From NCBI GenBank assembly GCA_964611335.1, contig CAZSXR010000002.1, forward strand, positions 372,001-436,000: a stretch of DNA of 64,000 nucleotides, given 5' to 3'. The first letter of the stretch is position 1. Each line of letters begins with the position of its first letter. Below the pieces are notes generated by a model. That model did not search any database. It was not told where the DNA came from and worked only from the letters and a program-made list of their open reading frames with translations. Both the position numbers and the translations under genes were made by a program. Shown here in pieces: positions 50,794 through 60,617 of this stretch. Source of the stretch: BOG-1112 sp964611335 (lineage in GTDB: Bacteria; Bdellovibrionota_B; Oligoflexia; Oligoflexales; Bog-1112).

Positions 50794-53022
50794 ATGATTT
50801 TTAAATCTCTTATTGTTTCTCTATTTTTTTTCTTTCAAAATTTCGCAATTGCTCAAAGCGCAGAGACTATCACCTTTAAAATTATGGAAAAAGGTTCAGG
50901 AAAAACTCTGAATCACGTTCAGGTTTCTCTGAGAAGAGATAAAAAAAAATGGGAATCCAATAAAGATGGAATAGTAAGTTTATCCATACCTAGCAGCGGT
51001 GACGGGACAATTCAATTTACTTTAGGTGGGTATGAAATTCTTGAAGCACCGTTTAAAGAATTTAGACCTGCGGGAACATTTGATATCTACTTAATCCCTT
51101 CCGTAGAGGGAGAAAATCTGATTCTCGTCACGGGTAAAAAAGAAGGTCTCCAAATATCACGAAAAACTATCTCGATAGAAGAAGCCTCAAAAGTAGCTCC
51201 CAATGCAGATCCTGTTCAAATTATAAAACTCCTTCCTGGAGTACAAAGTCGTCCTTTTAGACCTCAACCTATCATTCGTGGTTCGGGTCCAAAAGATTCA
51301 AAATATTATATTGACCAATTTGAAGTCCCTTACATTTTTCATGGAATTGGAGATTTATCTGTTATCCCAGGATCAATGATTCAGGATGTACGGTTTGATA
51401 GTGGTGGTTTTGCAGCAGATAAGGGGGACGCTACAGGTGGTATTATTATTGTAAAAACAAGAACTGAAATCCCTGAGCGGCCTAAAACTGAATTTGTGTT
51501 AAATGTCCCCTTTTATTCTGGAATTTTTCACACACGACCACTTAGTGATAAGGAAGGTCTTACAGTGGGTGTAAGAAAAAGTTATGTAGACATCATCATC
51601 AAGCAAATTCTTCATAATCGAAATAAAAAAAATGGAAAGACTGAAGGTGAATTAACCCTTGTTCCTTACTTCGGAGATGGTCAAGCAGTTTACTGGATTA
51701 GAAATGACAATTCATATACAAAATACTCACTCATTGGAGCCTACGACGGACTTAAAGCTGCTTTTCCATTTTCTGAATTTGCAAACTTACAAGGTCAAGC
51801 CAGTGTAGCGTTTGACACACGATTTATCAATTTTGGTATCGAACATAATCAGAAAATATCCCATGGTTGGACACTTATTTCTGCTCCACAATTGTATTAT
51901 GAAAATACAAGTGCCAATATTTTTGGTCAGACTTTTTCTACTCCAAATTGGGGATTTAGAGTTCCTATCGAAGCCTTCAATAAACTAAATACAAAACAAA
52001 ATATAAATATAGGAATAGATCCCGTTCTCCACATTTATAAAGTAAAACACAATGCAATTGTCTACAATAATAGCGATCCTACATTTGATCCGGAAGACGC
52101 TCCTATAATTCAGACAAAATTCTCCTTAAAATTTATAAACCTCGCTTCATGGCTTAATTTTGATCAGAAATTCGAAAAGTTAACCTTAAGTCCTGGACTT
52201 CGATTTTTTCAAAATGGGGAAATTAAAAAAGTTTCGGCAGATCCTCGTTTGAGGGGACAATATTCCCTAAATGAAAAAAATACATTAAAATCTGCAATCG
52301 GCCAATACAGCGAAAGCCCATCAGTACCAGCTGCTTCTCCACAAATCGGAAATCCACAGTTGGGTTTTCAACGATCCTATCACTACATTTTAGGACTAGA
52401 AACTCGTTGGAATGATAATTGGCTAACGGAGTTTCAAGTCTATTATAAGACTGCATTCAATATAGTCGCCAATGATCCTCTAACTCAATATAACAACAAA
52501 GGGAGTTTTAAAAGTTCAGGTTTTGAAGCATTCATTCGCAGAAACCTCACAGAGCGACTCTTTGCTTGGCTTTCCTACACGTTTTCGAGAACTGTTTCGA
52601 GAAATAGTTCTCGAAAACCATATACCCCTTCTCAGTTTGATGAGACTCATAATTTATATATAGTTTCAAATTATAAACTATCCACAAGATGGGAGATCGG
52701 TGGACGATTTAATTTTCATACAGGAGATACCTACACTCCCATCTCTTACGGAGTTTACAACTCCAGTCTCGACAAATATGACGGACGTATTTTAGAAAAC
52801 TCTGAGTATTCTGCTCGTCTTCCTTCATTCAATTCTCTGAGTTTTTATTTCGATCATGATTGGCTTTTTAACACATGGAAACTCAACTTAAGGTTCGGAA
52901 TGGAATCCTATTGGGTTACACCTCAAGTGCTTGATATAAATTACAACTACGATTTTACAAAAACCTCACAGGAAACAAGCTTATCAAATATACCTTTTCT
53001 AGAACTCCGAGGAGAATTTTAA
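50794..53022 (+). CDS. TonB-dependent outer-membrane receptor with N-terminal carboxypeptidase-regulatory-like domain
   Basis: The 742-aa protein has a signal peptide (cleaved near AIAQS), a carboxypeptidase-D regulatory-like domain (25-110), a plug domain (110-240; ADPVQIIKLLPGVQSRP, IIRGSGPKDSKYYID, GDATGGIIIVKTR) and a C-terminal beta barrel ending ELRGEF with terminal Phe. It imports an unknown ligand in a TonB-dependent way. It is followed at 2 nt by a lipoprotein and then by its own tonB. Confidence 0.92.
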   Translation: MIFKSLIVSLFFFFQNFAIAQSAETITFKIMEKGSGKTLNHVQVSLRRDKKKWESNKDGIVSLSIPSSGDGTIQFTLGGYEILEAPFKEFRPAGTFDIYLIPSVEGENLILVTGKKEGLQISRKTISIEEASKVAPNADPVQIIKLLPGVQSRPFRPQPIIRGSGPKDSKYYIDQFEVPYIFHGIGDLSVIPGSMIQDVRFDSGGFAADKGDATGGIIIVKTRTEIPERPKTEFVLNVPFYSGIFHTRPLSDKEGLTVGVRKSYVDIIIKQILHNRNKKNGKTEGELTLVPYFGDGQAVYWIRNDNSYTKYSLIGAYDGLKAAFPFSEFANLQGQASVAFDTRFINFGIEHNQKISHGWTLISAPQLYYENTSANIFGQTFSTPNWGFRVPIEAFNKLNTKQNINIGIDPVLHIYKVKHNAIVYNNSDPTFDPEDAPIIQTKFSLKFINLASWLNFDQKFEKLTLSPGLRFFQNGEIKKVSADPRLRGQYSLNEKNTLKSAIGQYSESPSVPAASPQIGNPQLGFQRSYHYILGLETRWNDNWLTEFQVYYKTAFNIVANDPLTQYNNKGSFKSSGFEAFIRRNLTERLFAWLSYTFSRTVSRNSSRKPYTPSQFDETHNLYIVSNYKLSTRWEIGGRFNFHTGDTYTPISYGVYNSSLDKYDGRILENSEYSARLPSFNSLSFYFDHDWLFNTWKLNLRFGMESYWVTPQVLDINYNYDFTKTSQETSLSNIPFLELRGEF

Positions 53023-53024
53023 CT

Positions 53025-53768
53025 ATGCATAGAACATATGTTTTATTTTTACTTCCACTGTTTATCTCATGCGGAGATTCTACTGATAGACCTGAAGACA
53101 TCAATAAAATTCGAGGCCTTGGACTAAATTCAGTTCCGCTTGTCAACTCACCGAGCAACTCTTCAAAAATTAAAACCGTGGATCTTACTGTCTATTTTGC
53201 TGCTCCAAAAGAAGAAATTTACACCATAGAAAAATTCACAGACCAATCTACTTCTTCTGCATTTTTACTCAATCAAAGTAATTATGACATTGTTGCAAAT
53301 AGTCAAAAAATTGAAAAACACTCCGCTTTCAATATCATAAGTTTTCAGGCGATTGCTAAAATCCCAACAGAACAAGAACTCCCTGCAGTCGGAGGTAAAG
53401 TTCGAGTTGGATTCAAAATCATTGGATCAAAAAACACTGAGATTTTTATCGGAGATTTTCTCGTAGTACCCGAATCTAATACAAAACTCTTAAACTCTAA
53501 AGTACCCAGTATAAGCCTTACCAATCCCATTACCGGTACTATTTTACAAAACAACAGTATTATTAATGTAAAGGCAACCCCTAATAATGTTAACGAAGAA
53601 GATCTCATTGTTGGTTGGTTTGTTAGTAGCGGTGAAATCACTAATCGAAGATCAATAAATACATATTGGGAAACAAAAAATTCTGGTCAAAATACACTAA
53701 TCGTAACACTCCGAGGCAAGAAAAGTCTTGGATTTGCCATGCAAATTTTAGATTTTACTGTTCAATGA
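53025..53768 (+). CDS. Lipoprotein between TonB receptor and TonB
   Basis: The 247-aa product has a lipobox (LLPLFISC, Cys16) followed by Gly-Asp; Asp at +3 of the mature chain does not settle sorting. The mature part is beta-rich with an Ig-like stretch (ISLTNPITGTILQNNSIINV). Order receptor-lipoprotein-TonB suggests a surface or periplasmic partner in ligand uptake. No family recognised. Confidence 0.75.
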   Translation: MHRTYVLFLLPLFISCGDSTDRPEDINKIRGLGLNSVPLVNSPSNSSKIKTVDLTVYFAAPKEEIYTIEKFTDQSTSSAFLLNQSNYDIVANSQKIEKHSAFNIISFQAIAKIPTEQELPAVGGKVRVGFKIIGSKNTEIFIGDFLVVPESNTKLLNSKVPSISLTNPITGTILQNNSIINVKATPNNVNEEDLIVGWFVSSGEITNRRSINTYWETKNSGQNTLIVTLRGKKSLGFAMQILDFTVQ

Positions 53769-53801
53769 TATTTCTTCCGAAAGCTCTATAATAGGAAACT
53801 C

Positions 53802-54449
53802 ATGAACACTAGATTATTACTATTTTTATTCGTGTCTCTTATTCTTCATATACTTTTATTCTCTTCCTTTTGGCATCTTAGCACACATGTTTCAGAGAAA
53901 AAAAACAGCGAATTCACGACCATTCACATTGTTCGCGACAAGATTTCTTCAACAATTTCACCTAAAAAGTCCATAGGCTCTAAACAGAAGACTAGAAATA
54001 AAAGCCCTCATAAAGCAAGAAAACCAATTTTTGGGATACCCCCCAAAACACTTCTTCCAAGCAATTCGAATTCAACAATTTCAGCACCAACTGGAAACAC
54101 CACCCAAATAGAAGACAAAGGAATGCGAATTGAAAAAGAAGAACTGAATGAAATTCCAATCGGTCAAGATTTGAGTGAACAACCACATCTAATCCGATCT
54201 ACAGTGCAACTTCCCCAATACACGGAAGAAGCACTGGATAACAATATCGAGGGTATCTTCGCAGTTGAAGTCTATGTGGATGAAAATGGAAATGTAACTC
54301 AGTCCGAGTTGAAAAAAAATGTTGGTTTTGGAATGGATGAAAAACTATTGGAAGCCGCACGCCAAGTCCGTTTCATGCCTGCCAAAGATCGATATGGGAA
54401 AAGCATGGGAGTATGGACCGAAATTAAATTTAAACTTCAAATTCCGTAA
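53802..54449 (+). CDS. tonB: TonB-family energy transducer
   Basis: The 215-aa protein has one N-terminal membrane helix (4-22), a Lys/Pro/Ser linker rather than the long Pro-Glu/Pro-Lys spacer, and a C-terminal TonB domain (about 130-215; PQYTEEALDNNIEGIFAVEV, VDENGNVTQSELKK, ARQVRFMPAKD). It couples the inner-membrane proton force to the receptor. ExbB/ExbD are not in the window. Converges on rbfA with a 1-nt gap. Confidence 0.9.
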   Translation: MNTRLLLFLFVSLILHILLFSSFWHLSTHVSEKKNSEFTTIHIVRDKISSTISPKKSIGSKQKTRNKSPHKARKPIFGIPPKTLLPSNSNSTISAPTGNTTQIEDKGMRIEKEELNEIPIGQDLSEQPHLIRSTVQLPQYTEEALDNNIEGIFAVEVYVDENGNVTQSELKKNVGFGMDEKLLEAARQVRFMPAKDRYGKSMGVWTEIKFKLQIP

Positions 54450-54450
54450 A

Positions 54451-54792
54451 TCAATGTTTCAAATTGGACAGCAAAGATTCAATTCGAGAACCTTCTTCTA
54501 CACTTTCGTCGTAGACAAAGCGAAGCTCAGGAATTTTCCTTAAATAGTCGAGAGTCTTACTTACAGTCCCCCGTAAATAACCCTTACAACTTTCTAAACC
54601 TTTTTGAACTTCCTCTCTTTGATATCCGGTATTATAGAACCGGTAATACACTGTCGCAAGCGTCGCATCGGGACTCAACTTCACATGAGTGATGACAACT
54701 CCTCGTGTACGGTTATCTGAAAGTTCTATCGTGATAGTATTTGCTATAATATCACGAATTTCCTCAGCTAATCTTATCTGCCTTTTTTTCAT
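54451..54792 (-). CDS. rbfA: Ribosome-binding factor A
   Basis: The 113-aa KH-like protein aids 16S rRNA 5'-end maturation. Typical features: RLAEEIRDIIANTI near the N-terminus, VVITHVKLSPDATLATVYY and LRGTVSKTLDYLRKIPELRFVYDESVEEG. It lies 6 nt after infB, the normal nusA-infB-rbfA order. Confidence 0.94.
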   Translation of the reverse strand: MKKRQIRLAEEIRDIIANTITIELSDNRTRGVVITHVKLSPDATLATVYYRFYNTGYQREEVQKGLESCKGYLRGTVSKTLDYLRKIPELRFVYDESVEEGSRIESLLSNLKH

Positions 54793-54798
54793 GTTCTA

Positions 54799-57684
54799 TT
54801 AGATATCCAATACTGCGGGTTTTTCTTCGATCATATAAGCTTCTATGACATCACCGACCTGGACATCCTTGTATCCATCAATTGCAATACCGCACTCGAA
54901 ACCACTTAACACTTCTTTAACATCGTCTTTAAAACGCTTCAATGAAAGCAGTTTGCCAGAGTAAACAACATCAGAATTACGAAGAACTCGCAACATGGAA
55001 TTTCGAGTAATTTTTCCATCAGTTACAGCTGAACCAGCAACAAGTCCGATCTTAGGAACACTTATCGTATTACGAACTTCCGCATGACCTTGAACTACCT
55101 CATTAAGAATAGGAGGCAATTTTTTAACCATGAGATCCTTTATGGAATCTAACAATTCGTAAATAATGCTGAAGGATTTTATAGAAATACCACTACTTTC
55201 TGCTCGCTCTAATAACGCTCTAGAAACTTTTACATTAAATGCGATAATCGCTGCTTTGCTTGTATCAGCAAGAGTTAGATCACCTTCATTAAGATCACCC
55301 ACTCCTCTGTAAATAATTTCAGGCCTTATCATTTTAGAATTTAACTCAGCAATGGCGTGAGCTATTGCTTGAGCGGACCCTTGCGTGTCAGCTTTAATGA
55401 TCAATAGCAACTGTGGAATTAAAGATTCAGCTGTACGGTTCATCAAATCTTCAAGTGTCGGTGGAACTTTAGCAGCTTGAATAGCTTCACGCTCTTCAGT
55501 AATTCTTAAATCGATGACTTCTCTTGCAGATTTTTCATCTTTAACCACATGCATGATATCACCTGCCATAGGTAACTCTGTAAGACCTATAATTCCAACA
55601 GGAGTTGATGGTGTTGCCTCTTTTAGGGCTTTTCCATTGTGATCAATCATTGCACGTACACGACCAAATACTTTTCCTACAACAATGAAATCACCGACAT
55701 TAAGATTGCCCTCTGTGACCATCATAGTTGCAATACTACCTCTACCTTTATCTCGATGAGCTTCTACAACAACACCTTTAGCACGTCCTTTAACGCGTGC
55801 TTTAAGCTCAAGAATCTCATATTGAACTTGAATGGCCTCAAGTAACTCTTCAATGCCCATCATTTTCTTTGCAGAAACCTTAACACACTGAACGTCACCT
55901 CCCCATTCCTCAGCTTGGATACCAAGCTCGCTCAACTCCGTATAGATGCGATCAAAATTCAAATTAGGCTTATCTATCTTGTTTAATGCAACAACAATAG
56001 GTACACCTGCTTTTTTTGCGTGTTCTATCGCTTCTTTCGTCTGAGGCATAACACCATCGTCAGCAGCAACCACAAGGACTACAATATCTGTAATCTGGGC
56101 ACCCCTTCCTCGCATTGCAGAAAAGGCGGCATGACCAGGTGTATCTAGAAATGCAGTTTTAAACCCATGGCTTTCAACTGTATAAGCACCGATATGTTGG
56201 GTAATTCCACCAGCTTCTCTATTTGCAACATCTGCTTTCCGAATTGCATCAAGAATTGTGGTTTTCCCGTGATCGACATGCCCCATAACCGTAACAATGG
56301 GGGGTCGGGGAACTTTTTCATACTGATCTTCTTTAGACCACTCCAATATATCTTCAACCGTACGAGTAATCCTCTTAACTTCAAAACCAAATTCTGATGC
56401 AGCCAAAGTAGCTGAGTCAAAATCAATACTTTGATTTGCAGTCACCATAAGGCCAAGACCCATAAAGGTCTTAACAAGCTCACCTACTTTTACATGCAGC
56501 TGAGATGCTAACTCACTCACAACAATATTCTGAGAATTCATCTTCACAACCCGATATGCAGCTCTTGGTGTTGTGAGTTGTGTTGATTTCAGATCTTTTC
56601 TTTTCTTGGCCTCTTTCTTTTTTCGACTCGCAGAAGGTGTATAGATCGTTTTACGACGAGGCGCTTCTACCCCTAAAATAGCAGGAATAACGTCAACATC
56701 ATCGTCAGCTCGACTCACAGCTTCTAAAAGTTCTCTTGTAGAAACAGAGCGTCTCTTGGGGCCTGCTTGTACAGGTTTAACTGGAGGACGTTCTTCTTCT
56801 TCAACGACACGAGATTTAAATCCGTCTTTTTTCCTCTCAACCCCTCGGTCTGACTTTAAAATAGGTTCGGGAACAATCTTGAATGGTTCTTTCCAATCTT
56901 TAACAGGAGGAGCCACACTTGAAATTGTACGGATAGGTTGAACAGGAACCTCAATCCGCTTTATCTTAGCTCTTTTATCCTCTTTCGACTTAGCAAAAGC
57001 GACTTCTTCTTCAGGAGTTGCCCTACGTATGATAGTTGCACTAACAAATTCAGACTTTTTCGAAAGCCCCATTTTATCCGCTTTCATAGTGACACCCATT
57101 TTTTCCTCTTCGCCGGAAACAGGGGTTTCTTCTTGAGTTACAACGACATTGTCAGCCGTAGGATTCTCCGTATCAAGGGGTTTGTCCTCCAACAGCTCTT
57201 CTTTTTGATTTTCAACCTGAGCTTTTTCTACTTCCTCTTCCACTGAATTTTTAGACAATGTAGAAGCAAGCTCTTCACTCTCCGGAGAGAATGAAACGGA
57301 CTCATCTTGTTTTGTTGGTAATTCCTTGAGTTCCTCTTGTGGTTCTTGAGCCACTGACAAAGGCTCGACTTCTTCCACAACATGGATCTCTTTTGTTATT
57401 GATTTCGAACTCTTCTTTTCATCAGAAGGGTGAGTACTTGTGGGGACATGACTCTTATCTTGTTGAACTTCGGCAGGTTCTTCTTCTTCAGTTTTTTTTC
57501 TACGACGCACAACAACAGGGGCTTTCCCAACTGAAAAGCTCGATTTTATTTTATCGATTTGTGCAGAACTAAGAGTGCTCTGATGGCTCGAAACCTCAAT
57601 TTTTAATTCTTTCATTTTTACCAGTAAAACTTTGCTCTCAACACCTAAGTCACGAGCAAGTTCATAAACACGAATCTTAGCCAT
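54799..57684 (-). CDS. infB: Translation initiation factor IF-2
   Basis: The 961-aa protein has the N-terminal IF2_N domain, a long charged and Glu-rich linker (about 70-330), a second IF2_N (about 375-440) and the GTPase core with G1 GHVDHGKTT (about 467-475), DTPGHAAF (G3) and NKIDKP (G4), then domains II-IV for fMet-tRNA. It directs initiator tRNA to the 30S subunit. Spacing to nusA is 40 nt with no ylxR or ribosomal L7Ae-like gene between. Confidence 0.97.
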   Translation of the reverse strand: MAKIRVYELARDLGVESKVLLVKMKELKIEVSSHQSTLSSAQIDKIKSSFSVGKAPVVVRRRKKTEEEEPAEVQQDKSHVPTSTHPSDEKKSSKSITKEIHVVEEVEPLSVAQEPQEELKELPTKQDESVSFSPESEELASTLSKNSVEEEVEKAQVENQKEELLEDKPLDTENPTADNVVVTQEETPVSGEEEKMGVTMKADKMGLSKKSEFVSATIIRRATPEEEVAFAKSKEDKRAKIKRIEVPVQPIRTISSVAPPVKDWKEPFKIVPEPILKSDRGVERKKDGFKSRVVEEEERPPVKPVQAGPKRRSVSTRELLEAVSRADDDVDVIPAILGVEAPRRKTIYTPSASRKKKEAKKRKDLKSTQLTTPRAAYRVVKMNSQNIVVSELASQLHVKVGELVKTFMGLGLMVTANQSIDFDSATLAASEFGFEVKRITRTVEDILEWSKEDQYEKVPRPPIVTVMGHVDHGKTTILDAIRKADVANREAGGITQHIGAYTVESHGFKTAFLDTPGHAAFSAMRGRGAQITDIVVLVVAADDGVMPQTKEAIEHAKKAGVPIVVALNKIDKPNLNFDRIYTELSELGIQAEEWGGDVQCVKVSAKKMMGIEELLEAIQVQYEILELKARVKGRAKGVVVEAHRDKGRGSIATMMVTEGNLNVGDFIVVGKVFGRVRAMIDHNGKALKEATPSTPVGIIGLTELPMAGDIMHVVKDEKSAREVIDLRITEEREAIQAAKVPPTLEDLMNRTAESLIPQLLLIIKADTQGSAQAIAHAIAELNSKMIRPEIIYRGVGDLNEGDLTLADTSKAAIIAFNVKVSRALLERAESSGISIKSFSIIYELLDSIKDLMVKKLPPILNEVVQGHAEVRNTISVPKIGLVAGSAVTDGKITRNSMLRVLRNSDVVYSGKLLSLKRFKDDVKEVLSGFECGIAIDGYKDVQVGDVIEAYMIEEKPAVLDI

Positions 57685-57724
57685 TAGCAGTCCTCTTTAC
57701 TCCAACACAAAACATGGACATCTA

Positions 57725-59323
57725 TTATTGATCGTCAGTTTCCAATGCTTTGGTATTTTTTTGCAAATAGCGATCAGCAGCAATTTGTACAGTTCGAGCA
57801 ATACCGATAGAAATATCCGCCTTTTGAGCCACTTCTTCTGCGGAATCAGCAATGATATCTCCAATTGTGCCATAACCAGCATCAGCTAACGCATGAGCTG
57901 TCGCCTCACCAACACCACTCAACTTCATAAACATATCTATGCGGATCTTACGCTCATCCGATTCCTTTTTTGAAGCAAGAGACTCAACAGGACCTGCTCC
58001 CGCATCTTCTGCAGAATATTCAACTGTGTCGCGAACTGAACCATGCTCCAAATCTTTAGCTTTTTCAGCCGCAGCTTGAATAATTTTCTCAGCGTCAGCA
58101 AGATCAAGATTAAGAAGTCTGCATAATGCACGAGGACTCACTTCAGCAAGCTCAGCCGGTGTTTTAACACCTTCATGAACCAGAATTCCCGCATGCATAT
58201 CACCCAAACCTTTAATAGACATGAGAACAGCTTTAACACCAGCTAATTGTTCTTCGAGCTTCGCTTCGCTCTTAATATCCAATCTCCAACCAGTAAGTTG
58301 AGCAGCTAATCTAACGTTCTGCCCCTTTTTACCAATCGCAAGAGAAAGTTGATCTTCAGCGACGATAACTTCCATTGCATGGCGTTCTTCATCAACTATA
58401 ACCTTGCTTACCACAGCCGGAGCTAAACCATTACAGACAAGTTTTGCAGGGTCTTTGTCCCAAGGGACTATATCAATTTTCTCACCATTAAGCTCTTGAA
58501 CAACTGCTTGAACCCTAGAACCCTTCATCCCAACACAGGCCCCTACGGGGTCAACGGAGCTATCTTTCGAATAAACGGCGATTTTGGATCGCGATCCTGG
58601 ATCGCGCGCAGCAGCTTCGATAGAAACTATGCCATCATAAATTTCTGTCACATGCTGTTCAAACAATCGTTTAAGAAAGCCAGGATTCGCGCGTGACATA
58701 ACAATCTGAGGGCCTCGCGAAGCTCTTTTGATTTCACTGACAAAGGCTTGAATACGGTCTTTAACCCTAAATTTCTCACCCGGCACTTGTTCCCTATAAG
58801 GAATAACCGCTTCAGTTCTTCCTAAATCAACGATGATATCGTTGCGTTCAAATCGTCTCACATGACCACTTAAAATTTCACCCACTCGATCTTTGTATTC
58901 ATTGAAAATTTGAGCTCGTTCGGCATCTCTAACTTTCTGAACTATGATCTGTTTAGCAGCTTGTGCTGCTATTCTTCCAAAGCGAGATGTATCGATTTTT
59001 ACGCCTAAAGAGTCTCCTAATTCAATGTCAGGATCTAGTTTTTTAGCTTCATCCAAGATAATCTTTGTCTCATCACCTTCCCATTCATCAGCATCATCAT
59101 TGCTGATGACTGTTCTAAATTGGAAGAGTTCGATCTCATCTATTTCTTCATTATAATGTGCCTCAAGATCCGCACTTATGCCAAAATCCTTACGAGCAGC
59201 ATGAATCACGGCCTGTTCAAGGGCATCGATAAGAATCCCTTTTTCAAGATTTTTATCGCGACTAACAGCTGATATAACTCCAGAGAGTTTTGTCGATTCC
59301 TCGCTTCCGCCTAATAACGGCAT
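57725..59323 (-). CDS. nusA: Transcription termination/antitermination factor NusA
   Basis: The 532-aa protein shows the NusA N-terminal domain, S1 domain (about 135-200; GEILSGHVRRFERNDIIVDL), KH1-KH2 (GACVGMKGSRVQAVVQELNGE and LAIGKKGQNVRLAAQLTGW) and C-terminal helix-hairpin-helix repeats, longer than E. coli (495 aa). It controls pausing and termination. It is preceded by a 369-nt structured leader and no rimP. Confidence 0.96.
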   Translation of the reverse strand: MPLLGGSEESTKLSGVISAVSRDKNLEKGILIDALEQAVIHAARKDFGISADLEAHYNEEIDEIELFQFRTVISNDDADEWEGDETKIILDEAKKLDPDIELGDSLGVKIDTSRFGRIAAQAAKQIIVQKVRDAERAQIFNEYKDRVGEILSGHVRRFERNDIIVDLGRTEAVIPYREQVPGEKFRVKDRIQAFVSEIKRASRGPQIVMSRANPGFLKRLFEQHVTEIYDGIVSIEAAARDPGSRSKIAVYSKDSSVDPVGACVGMKGSRVQAVVQELNGEKIDIVPWDKDPAKLVCNGLAPAVVSKVIVDEERHAMEVIVAEDQLSLAIGKKGQNVRLAAQLTGWRLDIKSEAKLEEQLAGVKAVLMSIKGLGDMHAGILVHEGVKTPAELAEVSPRALCRLLNLDLADAEKIIQAAAEKAKDLEHGSVRDTVEYSAEDAGAGPVESLASKKESDERKIRIDMFMKLSGVGEATAHALADAGYGTIGDIIADSAEEVAQKADISIGIARTVQIAADRYLQKNTKALETDDQ

Positions 59324-59692
59324 GAGCTATTCCTCTTCAATGAAATTTTCAATTATTTTATTAAAGGTCAGAACTATTTCTTATCCTTTATATGGGTTCT
59401 CCAGCAATGAATACTTTACTGGAACCAAGTAAGTCATAACCCCGATAAACTGCACCAAGAAAGAAACTACATACCTTGTTGCATACTAAGAGACAATGCT
59501 TTTAGCTACAGATCTCTATTATATTCCCACTCCATTGAGACCTTAGCTCACTCTGACCTAAGATAGGATACCTTCGAGACAACAGATCATAGCCTTTTAT
59601 CTAGAGCAGCTCAAGCTTATGGCTGACTCTAAAAGCTATCGCAAGCCTGCTGTATTTTATTGCTACAGTATCAAAGATATTATTGGATCAAT
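59324..59692 (-). promoter_or_regulatory. Long structured leader upstream of nusA-infB-rbfA, no gene seen
   Basis: These 369 bases hold no convincing frame. On the minus strand short hairpins follow one another: CTGTA/TACAG, AGAGTCAGC/GCTGCTCT and CTTAG/CTAAG. nusA operons are often autoregulated through their leaders, so this may be a regulatory UTR; rimP, which usually sits here, is absent. Which gene the promoter serves is not clear. Confidence 0.4.
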
Positions 59693-60085
59693 CTAGATTT
59701 CCTTAATTGATTTTGCCTTTAAAAAAGCTAAGCCCTTTCTTCCATTTTGGATTACTCCTAAAACTTTAATGTAAGAATTTAAAGAAGGAAGACTTCCATC
59801 TAAAGAGCTTGTAAGAACCAGTAATTTAGATTCTTCATCTTCCAAAATAAGATAAGTGCTTTCTTTTGCGACAGTATCGATTCTTCCTTCAACAACAACT
59901 TCCCGATCAATCATACCACTCGATTCGAGGAGGATCTGCTTAACAGAAACACCTTCCGCGCTTGAAAACAAGGTTCCGCCCAATAGACTAAAGCTTCGAG
60001 AATCGACAAAATCCTCAAATCTCTCAAAAAAAGAACCGCAAGCACTCAGTAAAAAGATAAGCCCAAAAATACTAAAATTTCTCAA
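59693..60085 (-). CDS. Small OB-fold-like lipoprotein
   Basis: The 130-aa protein has a clean lipobox (FLLSACGS, Cys16). After an acidic/aromatic stretch, residues 55-125 look like a BOF/OB-fold domain (VVVEGRIDTVAKESTYLILE, LKVKG-like IKVLGVIQNGRKGLAFLKAK). Such exported OB-fold proteins often bind cofactors or nucleic acid; here function is unknown. It lies between the rplQ terminator and the nusA leader. Confidence 0.75.
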   Translation of the reverse strand: MRNFSIFGLIFLLSACGSFFERFEDFVDSRSFSLLGGTLFSSAEGVSVKQILLESSGMIDREVVVEGRIDTVAKESTYLILEDEESKLLVLTSSLDGSLPSLNSYIKVLGVIQNGRKGLAFLKAKSIKEI

Positions 60086-60109
60086 AGAGCCTCTCCTAAA
60101 TGAGCAAAC

Positions 60110-60134
60110 AAAAAAGCCAGGAATATCTCCTGGC
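60110..60134 (-). terminator. Rho-independent terminator of the alpha ribosomal operon
   Basis: On the minus strand GCCAGGA (60134-60128) pairs with TCCTGGC (60122-60116) across five bases and is followed by six T (60115-60110), 26 nt after the rplQ stop. Confidence 0.88.
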
Positions 60135-60159
60135 GAGAAAACCTAGATTTTCACACGCT

Positions 60160-60609
60160 CTACCCAGCTACTTTTGAAGCTGCTTCAGCTTGTGCCGCTT
60201 TCTTTGCAAGATGCTCTTGCTTTCTCTCACTCTTCTTTTGACCCTCATGTTCATGAAAGTCAATAAACTCCAAGTTGCATAACTTGGTAGCATCCCCAAG
60301 CCTTGTTCCCAATTTTACTATTCTTGTATATCCACCCGGACGAGTTTTAAATCTTTCCGCTATAGGACCAAAAACTGCTTCTACGGCTTCTTTTTTATAA
60401 AGAAAAGAAAGAGCCTTCCTGCGGGCATGAAGGTCCCCATCCTTACCAAGCGTAATAATTTTTTCTACCACTGGTTTTAGTGCTTTTGCTTTTGCAAGAG
60501 ATGTTTGAATACGTCCTTCTATAATAAAAGACGTAGCCATATTTCTAAGCATCGCTAACCGATGATCTGTTGGACGACCCAATTTAACGTTAGCATTTAA
60601 ATGACGCAT
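60160..60609 (-). CDS. rplQ: 50S ribosomal protein L17
   Basis: The 149-aa protein starts MRHLNANVKLGRPTDHRLAM, typical of L17, with ALKPVVEKIITLGKDGDLHARR and GYTRIVKLGTRLGDATKL. A C-terminal Lys/Ala/Glu-rich extension (about 120-149) makes it longer than E. coli L17 (127 aa). Last gene of the operon, 8 nt after rpoA. Confidence 0.97.
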   Translation of the reverse strand: MRHLNANVKLGRPTDHRLAMLRNMATSFIIEGRIQTSLAKAKALKPVVEKIITLGKDGDLHARRKALSFLYKKEAVEAVFGPIAERFKTRPGGYTRIVKLGTRLGDATKLCNLEFIDFHEHEGQKKSERKQEHLAKKAAQAEAASKVAG

Positions 60610-60617
60610 ATTTCCCT

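Noticed and set aside
59324..59692. A hidden or decayed rimP before nusA
   Set aside because: No frame of useful length and no RimP-like motif could be read in any frame.
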